From an uncultured Elusimicrobiales bacterium (GTDB lineage Bacteria > Elusimicrobiota > Elusimicrobia > Elusimicrobiales > Elusimicrobiaceae), in contig CALUYP010000024.1 of the NCBI GenBank assembly GCA_944325055.1, positions 1-47,544 of the forward strand: a stretch of 47,544 bases of DNA. The letters run 5' to 3'. Positions 17,762-26,920 of the stretch are shown here, in pieces. Each line of letters starts with the position of its first letter. Positions within the stretch are counted from its first letter, which is position 1. Under the pieces are notes generated by a model. The model saw only the letters and a list, made by a program, of their open reading frames with translations, ran no database searches and was not told the DNA's origin. The translations under genes were made by a program, and so were the position numbers.

Positions 17762-18541
17762 TTATTTCCAAAAATAAAATCCGATAATAATCAGCCCCAA
17801 TATCCAACGATAATAAACAAAAATATCAAAGCTATGTGTTTTGATATATTTCATTAACCAGCCGATGACCGCCAATGCTCCGATAAAAGCGCTTATAAAT
17901 CCCCATAATAGCGGCGCATTAAAATCCGTGGCGGTTAAATGACCTATTTCCAGCACCGCGGCTCCGGCTATAATAGGGGCGGAAAGCAAAAAAGAAATCC
18001 GCGCGCCCGCACTGCGGGAGAGGCCCAGTAAAAGGGCGGCGGTAATCGTAATGCCGCTTCGGGAAACGCCCGGCATAATAGCCAACGCCTGCGCGCAGCC
18101 GATAAGCATCATTGTCTTAAACGTAATTTCTTGGTTTTCATTTTTGGAGCCTTTTCGGTCCGCCCAAAACAATAAGCCGGCAAACAGAATCAGGCATAGG
18201 GCAATCATCAGCGGATTGCGAAATACATGCTCCGCCCAGTCTTTGAAGAACAGCCCCGCCAGCCCCGCCGGGACAGTAGCTGCTGCAAGGTACCATAATT
18301 GGCGTCCTTGGGCGGAAGTAGGGCGGGTTAAACCGTCTTTAATGAGGATAAACCAATCTTTGGCAAAATATAATATTACTGCCAGAAGAGTGGCGGCGTG
18401 CAGCATGACATCAAACGCCAAGCCTTGGTATTCCATTCCTCTAAAATAAGGCAGTAATACTAAATGGGCGGAACTGGAAATGGGCAGAAATTCTCCTAAT
18501 GCTTGCAAGAGACCTAATAAAATAGCATCAAATATTGTCAT
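17762..18541 (-). CDS. uppP: Undecaprenyl-diphosphatase (bacitracin-resistance type)
   Basis: A 259-residue multi-spanning membrane protein. It carries both UppP signature regions: LLQALGEFLPISSSAHLVLL near the N-terminus and PGVSRSGITITAALLLGL at about residues 155-172. The enzyme removes a phosphate from undecaprenyl diphosphate so the lipid carrier can be reused in cell-wall synthesis. It begins 3 nt after the SixA-like gene stop, so the two are probably co-transcribed. The 3' side faces proC, with terminators between. Confidence 0.95.
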   Translation of the reverse strand: MTIFDAILLGLLQALGEFLPISSSAHLVLLPYFRGMEYQGLAFDVMLHAATLLAVILYFAKDWFILIKDGLTRPTSAQGRQLWYLAAATVPAGLAGLFFKDWAEHVFRNPLMIALCLILFAGLLFWADRKGSKNENQEITFKTMMLIGCAQALAIMPGVSRSGITITAALLLGLSRSAGARISFLLSAPIIAGAAVLEIGHLTATDFNAPLLWGFISAFIGALAVIGWLMKYIKTHSFDIFVYYRWILGLIIIGFYFWK

Positions 18542-18544
18542 AGG

Positions 18545-19000
18545 TTATTCTCCAAAAGAAAGCAAGCGCGCTGAATGCTCCTGTTCCATCTCCAATACGG
18601 CAAATGCACCGGGCGAGAAATGGAGTAATTTATTGCAAAATAGCTGGGCTACACAGGCAATATTAGGGTTATGTCCGACCGCGGCCACAATGGGCTCCTC
18701 TTTGGTTTTTTCTAGCAGGAAATCCCGTACTTCAAGATCCGTATAAAACCCGTTTAGCCGGTTTTCTTGGCAGAGGGGTACCTGCCAAATACCGCTTAAT
18801 ATTTTTGCAGTTTGTAACGCGCGCAAGAGCGGGCTGGTTAGAATGATATTTGGTTTGATTCCTTGTTTCAGCAAAGTTTTTGCCGTTTGTGCGGCTTGTT
18901 GGCGTCCTTGGCTGGAAAGCGGTCTTTGAGCGTCTGTTTGAACAGCCGCCTCGTAGGCAGTCAGTGCGTGGGCGTGGCGGATTAAAATCAGTTTTTTCAT
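18545..19000 (-). CDS. SixA-like histidine phosphatase
   Basis: A 151-residue phosphoglycerate-mutase-superfamily protein. The RHG-type motif is LILIRHAHAL (His9 as nucleophile), followed by RPLSSQGRQQA, LTSPLLRALQTAKIL and AAVGHNPNIA with the second catalytic His. The short length and RHA form fit SixA, which dephosphorylates phosphohistidine in signalling proteins. The substrate here is unknown. It starts the sixA-uppP unit, divergent from addB, with no clear ribosome site before the ATG (CAGAAT lies 7 nt upstream). Confidence 0.85.
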   Translation of the reverse strand: MKKLILIRHAHALTAYEAAVQTDAQRPLSSQGRQQAAQTAKTLLKQGIKPNIILTSPLLRALQTAKILSGIWQVPLCQENRLNGFYTDLEVRDFLLEKTKEEPIVAAVGHNPNIACVAQLFCNKLLHFSPGAFAVLEMEQEHSARLLSFGE

Positions 19001-19060
19001 TGGTTTGATTCTGTGTCCAAAAATGTAATAATAAAATAAGTATCTTTATTCTACTATTTT

Positions 19061-22000
19061 ATGAAACTTTTTTATGGACATTATCCTTCGTTGGAAGACG
19101 CTTTCGTACGCCGCGTGCAGAAGCGGCGCAGGGATGTGCTGTCGCGTTGGCTGGTAGTGTGTTCTTCGACTTGGGTTGCCCGTCGGCTCAAAGACCGTTT
19201 GACGCGGGAATTGGGCGCCACGGCAAATATTTATTTTTTAACGGCGGGAGCCTTGGTTAGTGAATTGGATCGCGAGGCTCCCGGTACGGTTTTGCCTCTT
19301 TTTCCGCAGGATCATCTGCGTGATTTTTTGATTAAGAATCTGCTGACTGAGCCGGGCTTGGACCGTTATCCCGTCTCGCGCGGTTTTATACAAGCAGTAA
19401 AAAATTCCTTACGCGATTTAGCGGATTCCTTGGCCGATCCCGATGTATTGGACGAACATTTGCGTACCGTTTCGGATTCCGTATTGGAGCGGGACGGCGC
19501 GCGCCTGGCATGGTTGAACCGTTTGTACCGCCGTTATTTGCAAGCCGAGGCGTCCGTACCCGGGTTTCGTCCTTACCAAGCGGCTTTTAACCGGGCGTTA
19601 GAGCAGGCTGAAAAATCCGATTTTTTGCACGGGTTTGATGAAATTATTTTTTATGGCTTTTACGATATGACCGGACGCCAATTGGAACTTTTTAACCGCT
19701 TGCGTGCCTTGTATCCCGTTACGGTTTTTGCCCCTTATTTAAAACATCCGGCTTACCGGTTTGCCCGGAAGTTTTTTGAAACCAATTGGCTGGGTGTGGC
19801 GGATGGAGAAAATGTTGACGAAGAAGATTTCGGAGCATTAGGGAAAAGCGGCCAATTTGTTTTTTCCTCTGAGGGAAGCGCCCCGGCAAACGGGGTAAGT
19901 GTCGTTAGCGCGGCGGATGCGAAGGGGGAAGTATTCTTTGCCGCTAAAGAGATTTTGCGCTTAACGCAGCAGGAAGGATACCGTTTTTCGGATATTGCCG
20001 TTTTAGCGCGTTCCGCGGCGCCTTATCAAGAGGAACTGCGCCGCGTGTTTGCTCAGAATTGTATAGCATTGGACGCTTCTTTTACGTATCCGTTTTCCAA
20101 GTTTCCGCTTGGCGTATTTTGTTTAAATCTCTTTTCATTGGCGGTAAACGGATTCGACCGTCAAACGGTGCTGGCGGTTATTTCGTCTCCGTATTTTAAA
20201 AATACGCGTAAGAAAGCGTGGCGTATATTAGCGGGGCGTTCACTGGTCAGCCGTGACTTAAGCCAGTGGAGAGATTTGTTGCCACAGACTAAAAATTACG
20301 ATCCGTCTTTTTTAGATTGGTTGGAGGAGGTCAGCCGTTGTCTTAACGGACTTGACCAAGCGGCTGCTTGGCCCGAAGGTGTTGCCAATGCGTTGGATTT
20401 CTTAAACCAAAATACCGATCCGGAAGCTTTTGAAGGGAAAGACGCGGAAATTTTCCGTACGGTTTGCGATCAGATCGCAAGTTTTTCATTTTACGAGTCC
20501 ATTTGCCCGCATGTGCGGCGCGGCGAGTTTGTGCGCGAACTGGTTGATACGCTTTCGGCCCTTTCTTTTAACGAAACGGAATCGGTGTACGGAGGGGTGA
20601 CTTTTACGGATGTTTCCCGTGCGAGAGGACTTCGTTTTAAAGTTGTTTTCTTATTGGGAATGAATGATAAATCTTTTCCGCTCATTATAGCGGAAGATCC
20701 TATTCTGCGCGATTATCACCGTTATATTTTGCGGGATGTACTGGGATATTGGATCAACCAAAGTTTAGACCGTGCCGATGAAGAACGCCTGCTTTTCTTT
20801 CAAGCGGCTACCGCCGCGCAGGAAAAATTTTATGCCACCTACGCCCGGGTGGGCGAGGACGGAAAAGACAGCGTTCGCTCGCTTTACCTTTCGGAGCTGG
20901 CGCGTGCCTGTGAATTAAATCTAAACGCTCCGGACGCTCCGCGCGTGAGCGGACGTGTATCGGAGCAGATTAACCGTATTCCCATCGAATTTTTAACGCC
21001 GAAAGAATTGTCTTTCTCGTTTGTTTTCAATCCGCAGACCGCCTCCGAAAATTACCGTATGGCAGGATTGTTTTCGGAAGAGAAGGCCCATTCTTTGACT
21101 GCCGCTTTGGAATTGGCTAAAAACGGTGCATTGGGCGAGCGCGACGGGATGATAAGATCGGGTAAGGAAATTTTTGGACGCGAAAACAACGGGGGTTTTT
21201 CTCCTTCCGCTTTGCAGACGTTGGCTCAGTGTCCTATGAAATATTTTTTGGATAAAGGACTTCAGTTGGATGAGCAGGATGAACCGATCAGCCGGCAGGA
21301 GTTATCTCCCGACAGGCGGGGTACGGCCTATCACGAAATTTTAAGGGATTTTTACCAAACTCTTTACCGAAATGGGATGACGCATAACCTGTCCAACAAC
21401 ACTGCCGAGGCGTATCTTTTGTCTTCTTTTGAGAAGATCTGCCGTCCGGACGGGTATCGCCGGTTTGGTATTTATCCGGTGGTGTGGGAATTGATTTTGC
21501 AGGATATGAAAGAACAGTTGTCTGCTTTTGTGTCGGCGGATTTGCAGCAGCTTGGTTCATTTACGCCCGCCCGTTTTGAGATGGCCGTTTCGGCGGATCC
21601 GGAGGAAGAGATTCCCTTTGCTCTGCGCGGCATTGTAGACCGGGTGGATTTGGATGAAGACAATAAAATATTTTGGATAGCGGATTATAAATCCTCACGC
21701 AAAGGGACCCAGGATCTGGCTTCGGATTTTTTTAAACATTTGATTTTCCAGCCTTTTATATATGGTTGGATTGCACAGCGGTTGAAAGAACTGAAAGGAT
21801 ATACTTTTGCCGGGGCGTGTTTGCTGTCGATTCATAAAGGTTATAAACGGCGGGATTTGACGGCTTCAGATTTTGAAAAGATGAAGTCCCGCGCGTGTTT
21901 ATTCTTAAAATTCTTAACGGATTTAATTCAAAAAGGGCAGTTTTTTATTTGTCCGTCGGGACAATGCGCTTATTGTCCGTATACGGCGGTATGCCGACGG

Positions 22001-22072
22001 GACAGTTTTAAATCACTCTTACGCGCCCGGAAAAGCGTACCAAGCCAATTGTTAGAGGAGCAGCGCCAATGA
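19061..22072 (+). CDS. addB: AddB-like PD-(D/E)XK nuclease subunit, Walker A missing
   Basis: A 1003-residue protein with the AddB layout. The N-terminal helicase-like half lacks an active P-loop: the first strand reads MKLFYGHYPSLEDAF where AddB has GxxGxGK(T/S). A middle region has FKVVFLLGMNDKSFPL. The C-terminal RecB-type nuclease has FSPSALQTLAQCPMKYFL, RGTAYHEIL, VDRVDLDEDNKIFWIADYKSS and the cysteine cluster CAYCPYTAVC. The early cysteine plus three late ones would bind a 4Fe-4S cluster. With AddA it resects double-strand breaks for recombination. Its stop overlaps the addA ATG. No ribosome site precedes the start; TATTCT lies 8 nt upstream. Confidence 0.88.
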   Translation: MKLFYGHYPSLEDAFVRRVQKRRRDVLSRWLVVCSSTWVARRLKDRLTRELGATANIYFLTAGALVSELDREAPGTVLPLFPQDHLRDFLIKNLLTEPGLDRYPVSRGFIQAVKNSLRDLADSLADPDVLDEHLRTVSDSVLERDGARLAWLNRLYRRYLQAEASVPGFRPYQAAFNRALEQAEKSDFLHGFDEIIFYGFYDMTGRQLELFNRLRALYPVTVFAPYLKHPAYRFARKFFETNWLGVADGENVDEEDFGALGKSGQFVFSSEGSAPANGVSVVSAADAKGEVFFAAKEILRLTQQEGYRFSDIAVLARSAAPYQEELRRVFAQNCIALDASFTYPFSKFPLGVFCLNLFSLAVNGFDRQTVLAVISSPYFKNTRKKAWRILAGRSLVSRDLSQWRDLLPQTKNYDPSFLDWLEEVSRCLNGLDQAAAWPEGVANALDFLNQNTDPEAFEGKDAEIFRTVCDQIASFSFYESICPHVRRGEFVRELVDTLSALSFNETESVYGGVTFTDVSRARGLRFKVVFLLGMNDKSFPLIIAEDPILRDYHRYILRDVLGYWINQSLDRADEERLLFFQAATAAQEKFYATYARVGEDGKDSVRSLYLSELARACELNLNAPDAPRVSGRVSEQINRIPIEFLTPKELSFSFVFNPQTASENYRMAGLFSEEKAHSLTAALELAKNGALGERDGMIRSGKEIFGRENNGGFSPSALQTLAQCPMKYFLDKGLQLDEQDEPISRQELSPDRRGTAYHEILRDFYQTLYRNGMTHNLSNNTAEAYLLSSFEKICRPDGYRRFGIYPVVWELILQDMKEQLSAFVSADLQQLGSFTPARFEMAVSADPEEEIPFALRGIVDRVDLDEDNKIFWIADYKSSRKGTQDLASDFFKHLIFQPFIYGWIAQRLKELKGYTFAGACLLSIHKGYKRRDLTASDFEKMKSRACLFLKFLTDLIQKGQFFICPSGQCAYCPYTAVCRRDSFKSLLRARKSVPSQLLEEQRQ

Positions 22073-25000
22073 TTCAGGAAGACCGCCTCCAGGTTCAAAC
22101 CCGGCTGGACATCAATATGGTGGTGGAAGCCGGTGCCGGAACCGGTAAAACCACCCTGCTTATCGACCGGTTATGCCTTGCGGTGCTGGTGCGCAATACG
22201 CCTGTTGAAAAATTGGTGGCGCTTACTTTTACGGAAAAAGCGGCTGCCGAAATTAAAACCCGCTTTATTGATAAACTGCAAAGCTTATTGTTTGCTCTCA
22301 AAGAACATACGTCGGACTGCACGCTTGATCTGCTGCGGGCCTATTTTGCCGTTTCGGATTCCGATTTGATTGCACGTTGCGAATCGGCATTGGCGCGTTT
22401 GGACCGGGCCCCTATTGGCACGATTCATAGTTTTTGCTCGGATATTTTAAGATTGTTTCCGTTAGAGGCGGGTCTTTCCCCCAACGCACAAATTGACTCC
22501 GGCCAACGTGCAGCGCGTATTTTTGATGCGCGCTGGAATACTTTTTTGGATACGGAATTGGGCGCCGCGGCGCCGCGGGCGGAACAGTGGAAACAAGTGC
22601 TTCATTACATTTCGCTGCCTGATTTAAAAAATTTTTCTCAAGAACTTTGCAGCGGCAAAATAGAATCTTATGATTATTATGCCCACCGGAAATTATTGGG
22701 CGGCGTTTGTTTGGAACGCGCCCGCCGCGCCGAGGAAATCGTTTCCGTTTTCACGCGCCCTGGCAAGAAACCGCGTCATGCGGAGTTGTCCCTTGCGGCG
22801 GCGGCGCAATCTTTGCGGCGTACGGCGGATTTTTTGCAGGGGAAAACACCCGCCGCGCCGCCGGAGCAGGAAATACTCTCTTTTCCGGCGGTTGCTTATA
22901 AAGACTGGGATGAGGACTCGTTTGAGGAAGCGCGGTCCATTGTTTCTTTCGCTTCTAAAATTACGCCTGAACAACAACAAATTTTTCTTTCCGCTTTTCA
23001 GTTGGTTCAAGAACTGACCGATTCCGTCCGTGCCGAGTACGGAAGAGAAGGTATTTTAAGTTTTGATGATTTAATCGTTAAAACCCGCAATTTGTTGCAA
23101 ACCAACTTGCAAGTAAGACGTTTATTAAAAGAAAAATTTGACGTATTGTTTATTGACGAGTTTCAAGATACGGATCCGGTCCAAGGAGAATTATTGTTAT
23201 TCTTGGCGGAAGAAAAGAATACTTCCGCCGCCCGTTGGCAAGAGGTGCGATTGGAACAGGGTAAACTTTTTGTAGTGGGCGATCCGAAACAGTCCATTTA
23301 TCGTTTCCGCGGGGCGGATATTACGGCTTATGAATTGTTTAGCGATTTAATTTTAAAACAAGGCGGCATGAAATGTTTTCTGCAAAGAAATTTTCGAAGT
23401 GAACTGGAAATTATCGAAACCGCCAACGCCGTCTGTTCCCGTGCGATGGTACAGCAAACGGCTTTTCAACCGGCCTATGTACCGATTTTTACTGAAAAAT
23501 CGATTCGTGCCCAAGCCGTTGAGTGGCTGTTTATTCCGGATGCGGCGCAGGAAAATCCGTCCGCCGATGATTTTCGCGATAACCAAGCGGAGCGTATTGC
23601 CGATTGGATTGAACGAAACGTAGGGGAAATGGTTTTGGCCAATGGCTGTAAATTAGAATACCGGGATATTGCGCTTCTCACGCGGGCTTCCACTACCGCC
23701 GGTCCGTATACGGACGCTCTTCGGCGGCGGGGCATTGCATTTAATGTGGAAACGGATAAAAATTTTTACCGCAAGCAGGAAGTAAATGATTTTCTAAATT
23801 TTTTACGGGCGGCGGCCGATGAAAATGACAAAACGGCGTTGGCGGGGGTATTGAGAAGTCCTTTATTCGGATTTACGGATGAAGAAATTTATCAAATTGC
23901 CAAGAGAGGAGAATTATCGTTGTCGTCTTCTCCGGCGGATGATAAATTGGCCCGCTGTTATACTCTTTTAAAACAATTTGGCAGACGTGCCGGCCGCACA
24001 TGCTTAAAAGATTTATTGCAGGACGTGTTGGACAACACCTTCCTGCCCGAAGCCTGCGCCGCCGCCTACGAAGGGGAGCAAACACTGGCGAATTTGCACC
24101 GTTTGGTTGCGATGACGCAAGGTTATGCGGCGGACGGGGCGGCCTCTTTGCAGTCATTTTTGGCGGAGGTACAGAAAATTTTGGAAGAAGAACCGGAACG
24201 CTTAGGCGCATGTTTGCAGGAAGAATCGTTAAATGCCGTATCGGTTATGACGGTGCATAAATCCAAAGGGTTGGAATTTCCCGTGGTGATTTTGGCGGAT
24301 TTATCTAAAAAGGATGCGGCGGCGGCATCCCAACCGGCCCGTCATATTTTTTCCTGGCAGTATAATATGCACGGTTTGCGTGCGGGGAAGATATGCGATG
24401 TGAATTTGGCTTTTTTGGAAGAGGAGCAGAAGAAACACGGCAAGTGTGAAGAGGTACGCGTGCTGTATGTGGCTTTAACGCGCGCCAAGGAAAAGTTGCT
24501 TCTTGTAGCGGATGGGCGGAAAGGTTCTCTCAAGGCGGCGGCACCTTTTTTGAAGGCGGGTTTATTTCCGGACGGAGAAACGCGTCCGGCCGTGTTGCGG
24601 GAAGAAGCTTTATCCGTTCCCGTTTATTACGCCGAGTATCAAAATCCGGAAACCTTTCGTTACCGGCATGCTGCTCCCGTCCGCGAGGAGGAAACACGGC
24701 GGGAAATAGCAAACTGGCGGACGGCGTATGAACGGCGCAAAATGCAATATGAACGGTTGCTCCAACAAGATTGTAAACAGGTTCCGAGCGGGGAGGCGCT
24801 GTCCGTTAGCCAACTGACTCCGCTGCAACAGGCGGCTATGCAATTAGGAACGGTATGCCACCGTGTTTTGGAGAAAATTCTGGGCGGCAGCCAGACCAGT
24901 TTGCATGAAGCCGTGTTGCAGGCAGCCGTCCAATCCGGCGCTCCGGAGCGGGCGGCGGAAGCGGAAGAAATATTGCAACCTTTTTTACAGAGCGCGCTGT

Positions 25001-25299
25001 TTAAACAAATTGCGGCGTGTCGGATATTGGCTTGTGAAATGCCGTTTTCGTTTTTGACGGAGGATGGACGGGTGGAGTCGGGAATAATGGATGCAGTCCT
25101 TGAAAAACAAGACGGTTCCATATGGGTGCTGGATTATAAAACCGATCGGGTAAAAACGGGTCAGGAAAATAGTTTGTTGGAGGAAAAATACCGTTCGCAA
25201 CTAACCGTTTATTTGCAGGCCGCCGGTAAACTGTTTCCAGAGCGTTTGATACGGTGTTCGGCGGTGTTTTTGCGGACGTTTGCGGCGGTGGACTTATAA
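22069..25299 (+). CDS. addA: AddA-like UvrD-family helicase/nuclease
   Basis: A 1076-residue superfamily-1 helicase with nuclease domain. Motif I is VVEAGAGTGKTTLLIDR and motif Ia is ALTFTEKAAAEIK. TIHSFCSDILRLFP, motif II FIDEFQDTDPVQ, motif III VVGDPKQSIYRFRGAD, motif IV QRNFRSE, motif V VMTVHKSKGLEFPVVIL and motif VI VLYVALTRAKEKL follow in order. The C-terminal nuclease has LGTVCHRVLEKIL, ESGIMDAVLEKQDG and WVLDYKTDRV. It overlaps addB by 4 nt, giving an AddAB-type end-resection complex in place of RecBCD. Confidence 0.94.
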   Translation: MIQEDRLQVQTRLDINMVVEAGAGTGKTTLLIDRLCLAVLVRNTPVEKLVALTFTEKAAAEIKTRFIDKLQSLLFALKEHTSDCTLDLLRAYFAVSDSDLIARCESALARLDRAPIGTIHSFCSDILRLFPLEAGLSPNAQIDSGQRAARIFDARWNTFLDTELGAAAPRAEQWKQVLHYISLPDLKNFSQELCSGKIESYDYYAHRKLLGGVCLERARRAEEIVSVFTRPGKKPRHAELSLAAAAQSLRRTADFLQGKTPAAPPEQEILSFPAVAYKDWDEDSFEEARSIVSFASKITPEQQQIFLSAFQLVQELTDSVRAEYGREGILSFDDLIVKTRNLLQTNLQVRRLLKEKFDVLFIDEFQDTDPVQGELLLFLAEEKNTSAARWQEVRLEQGKLFVVGDPKQSIYRFRGADITAYELFSDLILKQGGMKCFLQRNFRSELEIIETANAVCSRAMVQQTAFQPAYVPIFTEKSIRAQAVEWLFIPDAAQENPSADDFRDNQAERIADWIERNVGEMVLANGCKLEYRDIALLTRASTTAGPYTDALRRRGIAFNVETDKNFYRKQEVNDFLNFLRAAADENDKTALAGVLRSPLFGFTDEEIYQIAKRGELSLSSSPADDKLARCYTLLKQFGRRAGRTCLKDLLQDVLDNTFLPEACAAAYEGEQTLANLHRLVAMTQGYAADGAASLQSFLAEVQKILEEEPERLGACLQEESLNAVSVMTVHKSKGLEFPVVILADLSKKDAAAASQPARHIFSWQYNMHGLRAGKICDVNLAFLEEEQKKHGKCEEVRVLYVALTRAKEKLLLVADGRKGSLKAAAPFLKAGLFPDGETRPAVLREEALSVPVYYAEYQNPETFRYRHAAPVREEETRREIANWRTAYERRKMQYERLLQQDCKQVPSGEALSVSQLTPLQQAAMQLGTVCHRVLEKILGGSQTSLHEAVLQAAVQSGAPERAAEAEEILQPFLQSALFKQIAACRILACEMPFSFLTEDGRVESGIMDAVLEKQDGSIWVLDYKTDRVKTGQENSLLEEKYRSQLTVYLQAAGKLFPERLIRCSAVFLRTFAAVDL

Positions 25300-25338
25300 A
25301 AGATAGAATATAAAAAATTTTTTAAAGTTGAGGAATAT

Positions 25339-25632
25339 ATGTTTGACAAAATTGGACAATTAAAAGATTTATGGAAACTCAAAAGCCAAATGGAAGAAAT
25401 TAAAAAGCGGCTGGATAATATGGTGATCAAAGTGGACAGCCCGCGCCATTTGTTTGAAGTGACTATCTCCGGCTCTCAAGAAGTGAAAGAAGTGCGGGTG
25501 GATGCATTGGTAAAAAATTATACGGAAGCGGAAATTGCCGAAGATTTGAAAGCCGTTATCAATAAATCCGTGCGGGACAGTCAAGGTATGGCGGCGCAGG
25601 CAATGGGCAATTTTGCCATGCCGCAAGCCTAA
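25339..25632 (+). CDS. YbaB/EbfC-family nucleoid-associated protein
   Basis: A 97-residue protein. It has the YbaB features: an N-terminal helix (LWKLKSQMEEIKKRLDNM), a beta-rich middle (FEVTISGSQEVKEVRVD) and a C-terminal helix (AEIAEDLKAVINKSVRDSQ). The family forms small dimers that bind DNA and is often found beside dnaX/recR; here it follows addA by 39 nt. GAGG lies just upstream of the ATG. It is followed after 1 nt by the CoA-binding protein gene. Confidence 0.85.
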   Translation: MFDKIGQLKDLWKLKSQMEEIKKRLDNMVIKVDSPRHLFEVTISGSQEVKEVRVDALVKNYTEAEIAEDLKAVINKSVRDSQGMAAQAMGNFAMPQA

Positions 25633-25633
25633 T

Positions 25634-25999
25634 ATGTACGAACATAAAACAATTGCCGTGTTTGGCGTATCAGCGGATTCGTCTAAATATGGATATAAAA
25701 TTTTTAAGACGCTTTTAGATAAAGGATTCCGCGTTTTCGGTATTAATCCCAAGGGCGGCAGCGTAGCGGGGCAGGCTATCTATACCAATTTGGCTTCTGT
25801 GCCGGTGCAGCCGGAAGTGGTGGTAATGGTCATTCCGCCGGCCGCGTTGTCTGGAGCGGTGGAGCAATGCGTTGCTGCCGGGGTGAAGGAAATTTGGTTC
25901 CAGCCCGGCACGCAATCCCAAGAGGCATATGAGCAAGCTGTCAAAGCGGGAATAGAAGCGGTGGAATCTTGTTTTATGGCGGATAATGGGTTGTGGTAA
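25634..25999 (+). CDS. CoA-binding domain protein (YccU-like)
   Basis: 121 residues from the ATG at 25634, one base after the ybaB stop. It is a single Rossmann-like CoA-binding domain: KTIAVFGVSADSSKYGYKIF, GFRVFGINPKGG, EVVVMVIPP and KEIWFQPGTQS. The domain resembles the N-terminus of succinyl-CoA synthetase alpha. Small stand-alone members have no settled function. It ends 3 nt before the aldo/keto reductase. Confidence 0.85.
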   Translation: MYEHKTIAVFGVSADSSKYGYKIFKTLLDKGFRVFGINPKGGSVAGQAIYTNLASVPVQPEVVVMVIPPAALSGAVEQCVAAGVKEIWFQPGTQSQEAYEQAVKAGIEAVESCFMADNGLW

Positions 26000-26002
26000 T
26001 TT

Positions 26003-26920
26003 ATGAAATATAACCGCTTGGGACGTACGGAATTGCAAATTTCCGCTGTTGGCCTTGGCGGCTGGGCTTTGGGCGGTGGTACGGATTGGGGGGAAACTTC
26101 CGAAACGGATGCGTACCAAACGGTTTCCGCCGCGCTGGACGCAGGCATTACTTTTTTTGATACCGCACCCATTTACGGAGAAAGCGAATCTTTCTTAGGA
26201 CGAGCTTTAAAAGGACGGCGCCAACATGTGGTATTGGCCACCAAATGCGGCTTGGTCAAAAACGGATCGTGGACGGATCACGATCTGCGGCCCGAAACGA
26301 TTGTCTCCCAGTTGGAAAGCTCGTTAACCCACCTGCAAACCGATTACATTGACTTGTACCAAATTCATTATCCCGATCCTAAAGTGCCGCTCGCGGAAGC
26401 GTTAGAAACACTTGTCCGTTTGCAGGAACAAGGAAAAATCCGCTATATCGGGTTATGCAACGTCGGCGAAAAAGAAGTAAGCGCGGCGGGAGAACAAATA
26501 GCAGTTGTTCAAAACGAATTTTCTTTGTTGCATCCTCAAAAAGCCTTGGACGTTTTCCCCGCTTGTAAAAAATTGAATTTAGGTTTTATCGGTTACGGTA
26601 CGCTGTGCGGCGGCATTTTAAGCGGCAAATACCACAAAGAACCCAACCTGCGCCGCGCCGATGCCCGCAATTATTTTTATAAATGTTACCGCGGTGACGC
26701 TTTTGCGGCGGTGTATCGAACCGTTTTGCGGGTGAAAGAAATAGCTAAAAAGCGGGGCTGTGCGGCGGCTTCAGTGGCGGGGGCGTGGGCGTTGGGGCAT
26801 CCGCAGGTGTCTTGCGTGCTGACGGGTGCCAGAACGGCGGAACAAATATTGCAAAATGCGGCGGCGGCGGAGATAAACTTAAATCCGCCCGAATTAAAAT
26901 TTTTGGAGGGAGAAAAATGA
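26003..26920 (+). CDS. Aldo/keto reductase
   Basis: A 305-residue TIM-barrel oxidoreductase. The catalytic tetrad is visible: Asp and Tyr in FFDTAPIYGESE, Lys in VVLATKCG and His in LYQIHYPDP. The NADPH-binding end reads VLTGARTAEQILQNAAA. The start MKYNRLGRTELQISAVGLGGW is typical. The substrate is unknown. The stop overlaps the ATG of the radical SAM gene (ATGA), consistent with co-transcription. Confidence 0.92.
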   Translation: MKYNRLGRTELQISAVGLGGWALGGGTDWGETSETDAYQTVSAALDAGITFFDTAPIYGESESFLGRALKGRRQHVVLATKCGLVKNGSWTDHDLRPETIVSQLESSLTHLQTDYIDLYQIHYPDPKVPLAEALETLVRLQEQGKIRYIGLCNVGEKEVSAAGEQIAVVQNEFSLLHPQKALDVFPACKKLNLGFIGYGTLCGGILSGKYHKEPNLRRADARNYFYKCYRGDAFAAVYRTVLRVKEIAKKRGCAAASVAGAWALGHPQVSCVLTGARTAEQILQNAAAAEINLNPPELKFLEGEK

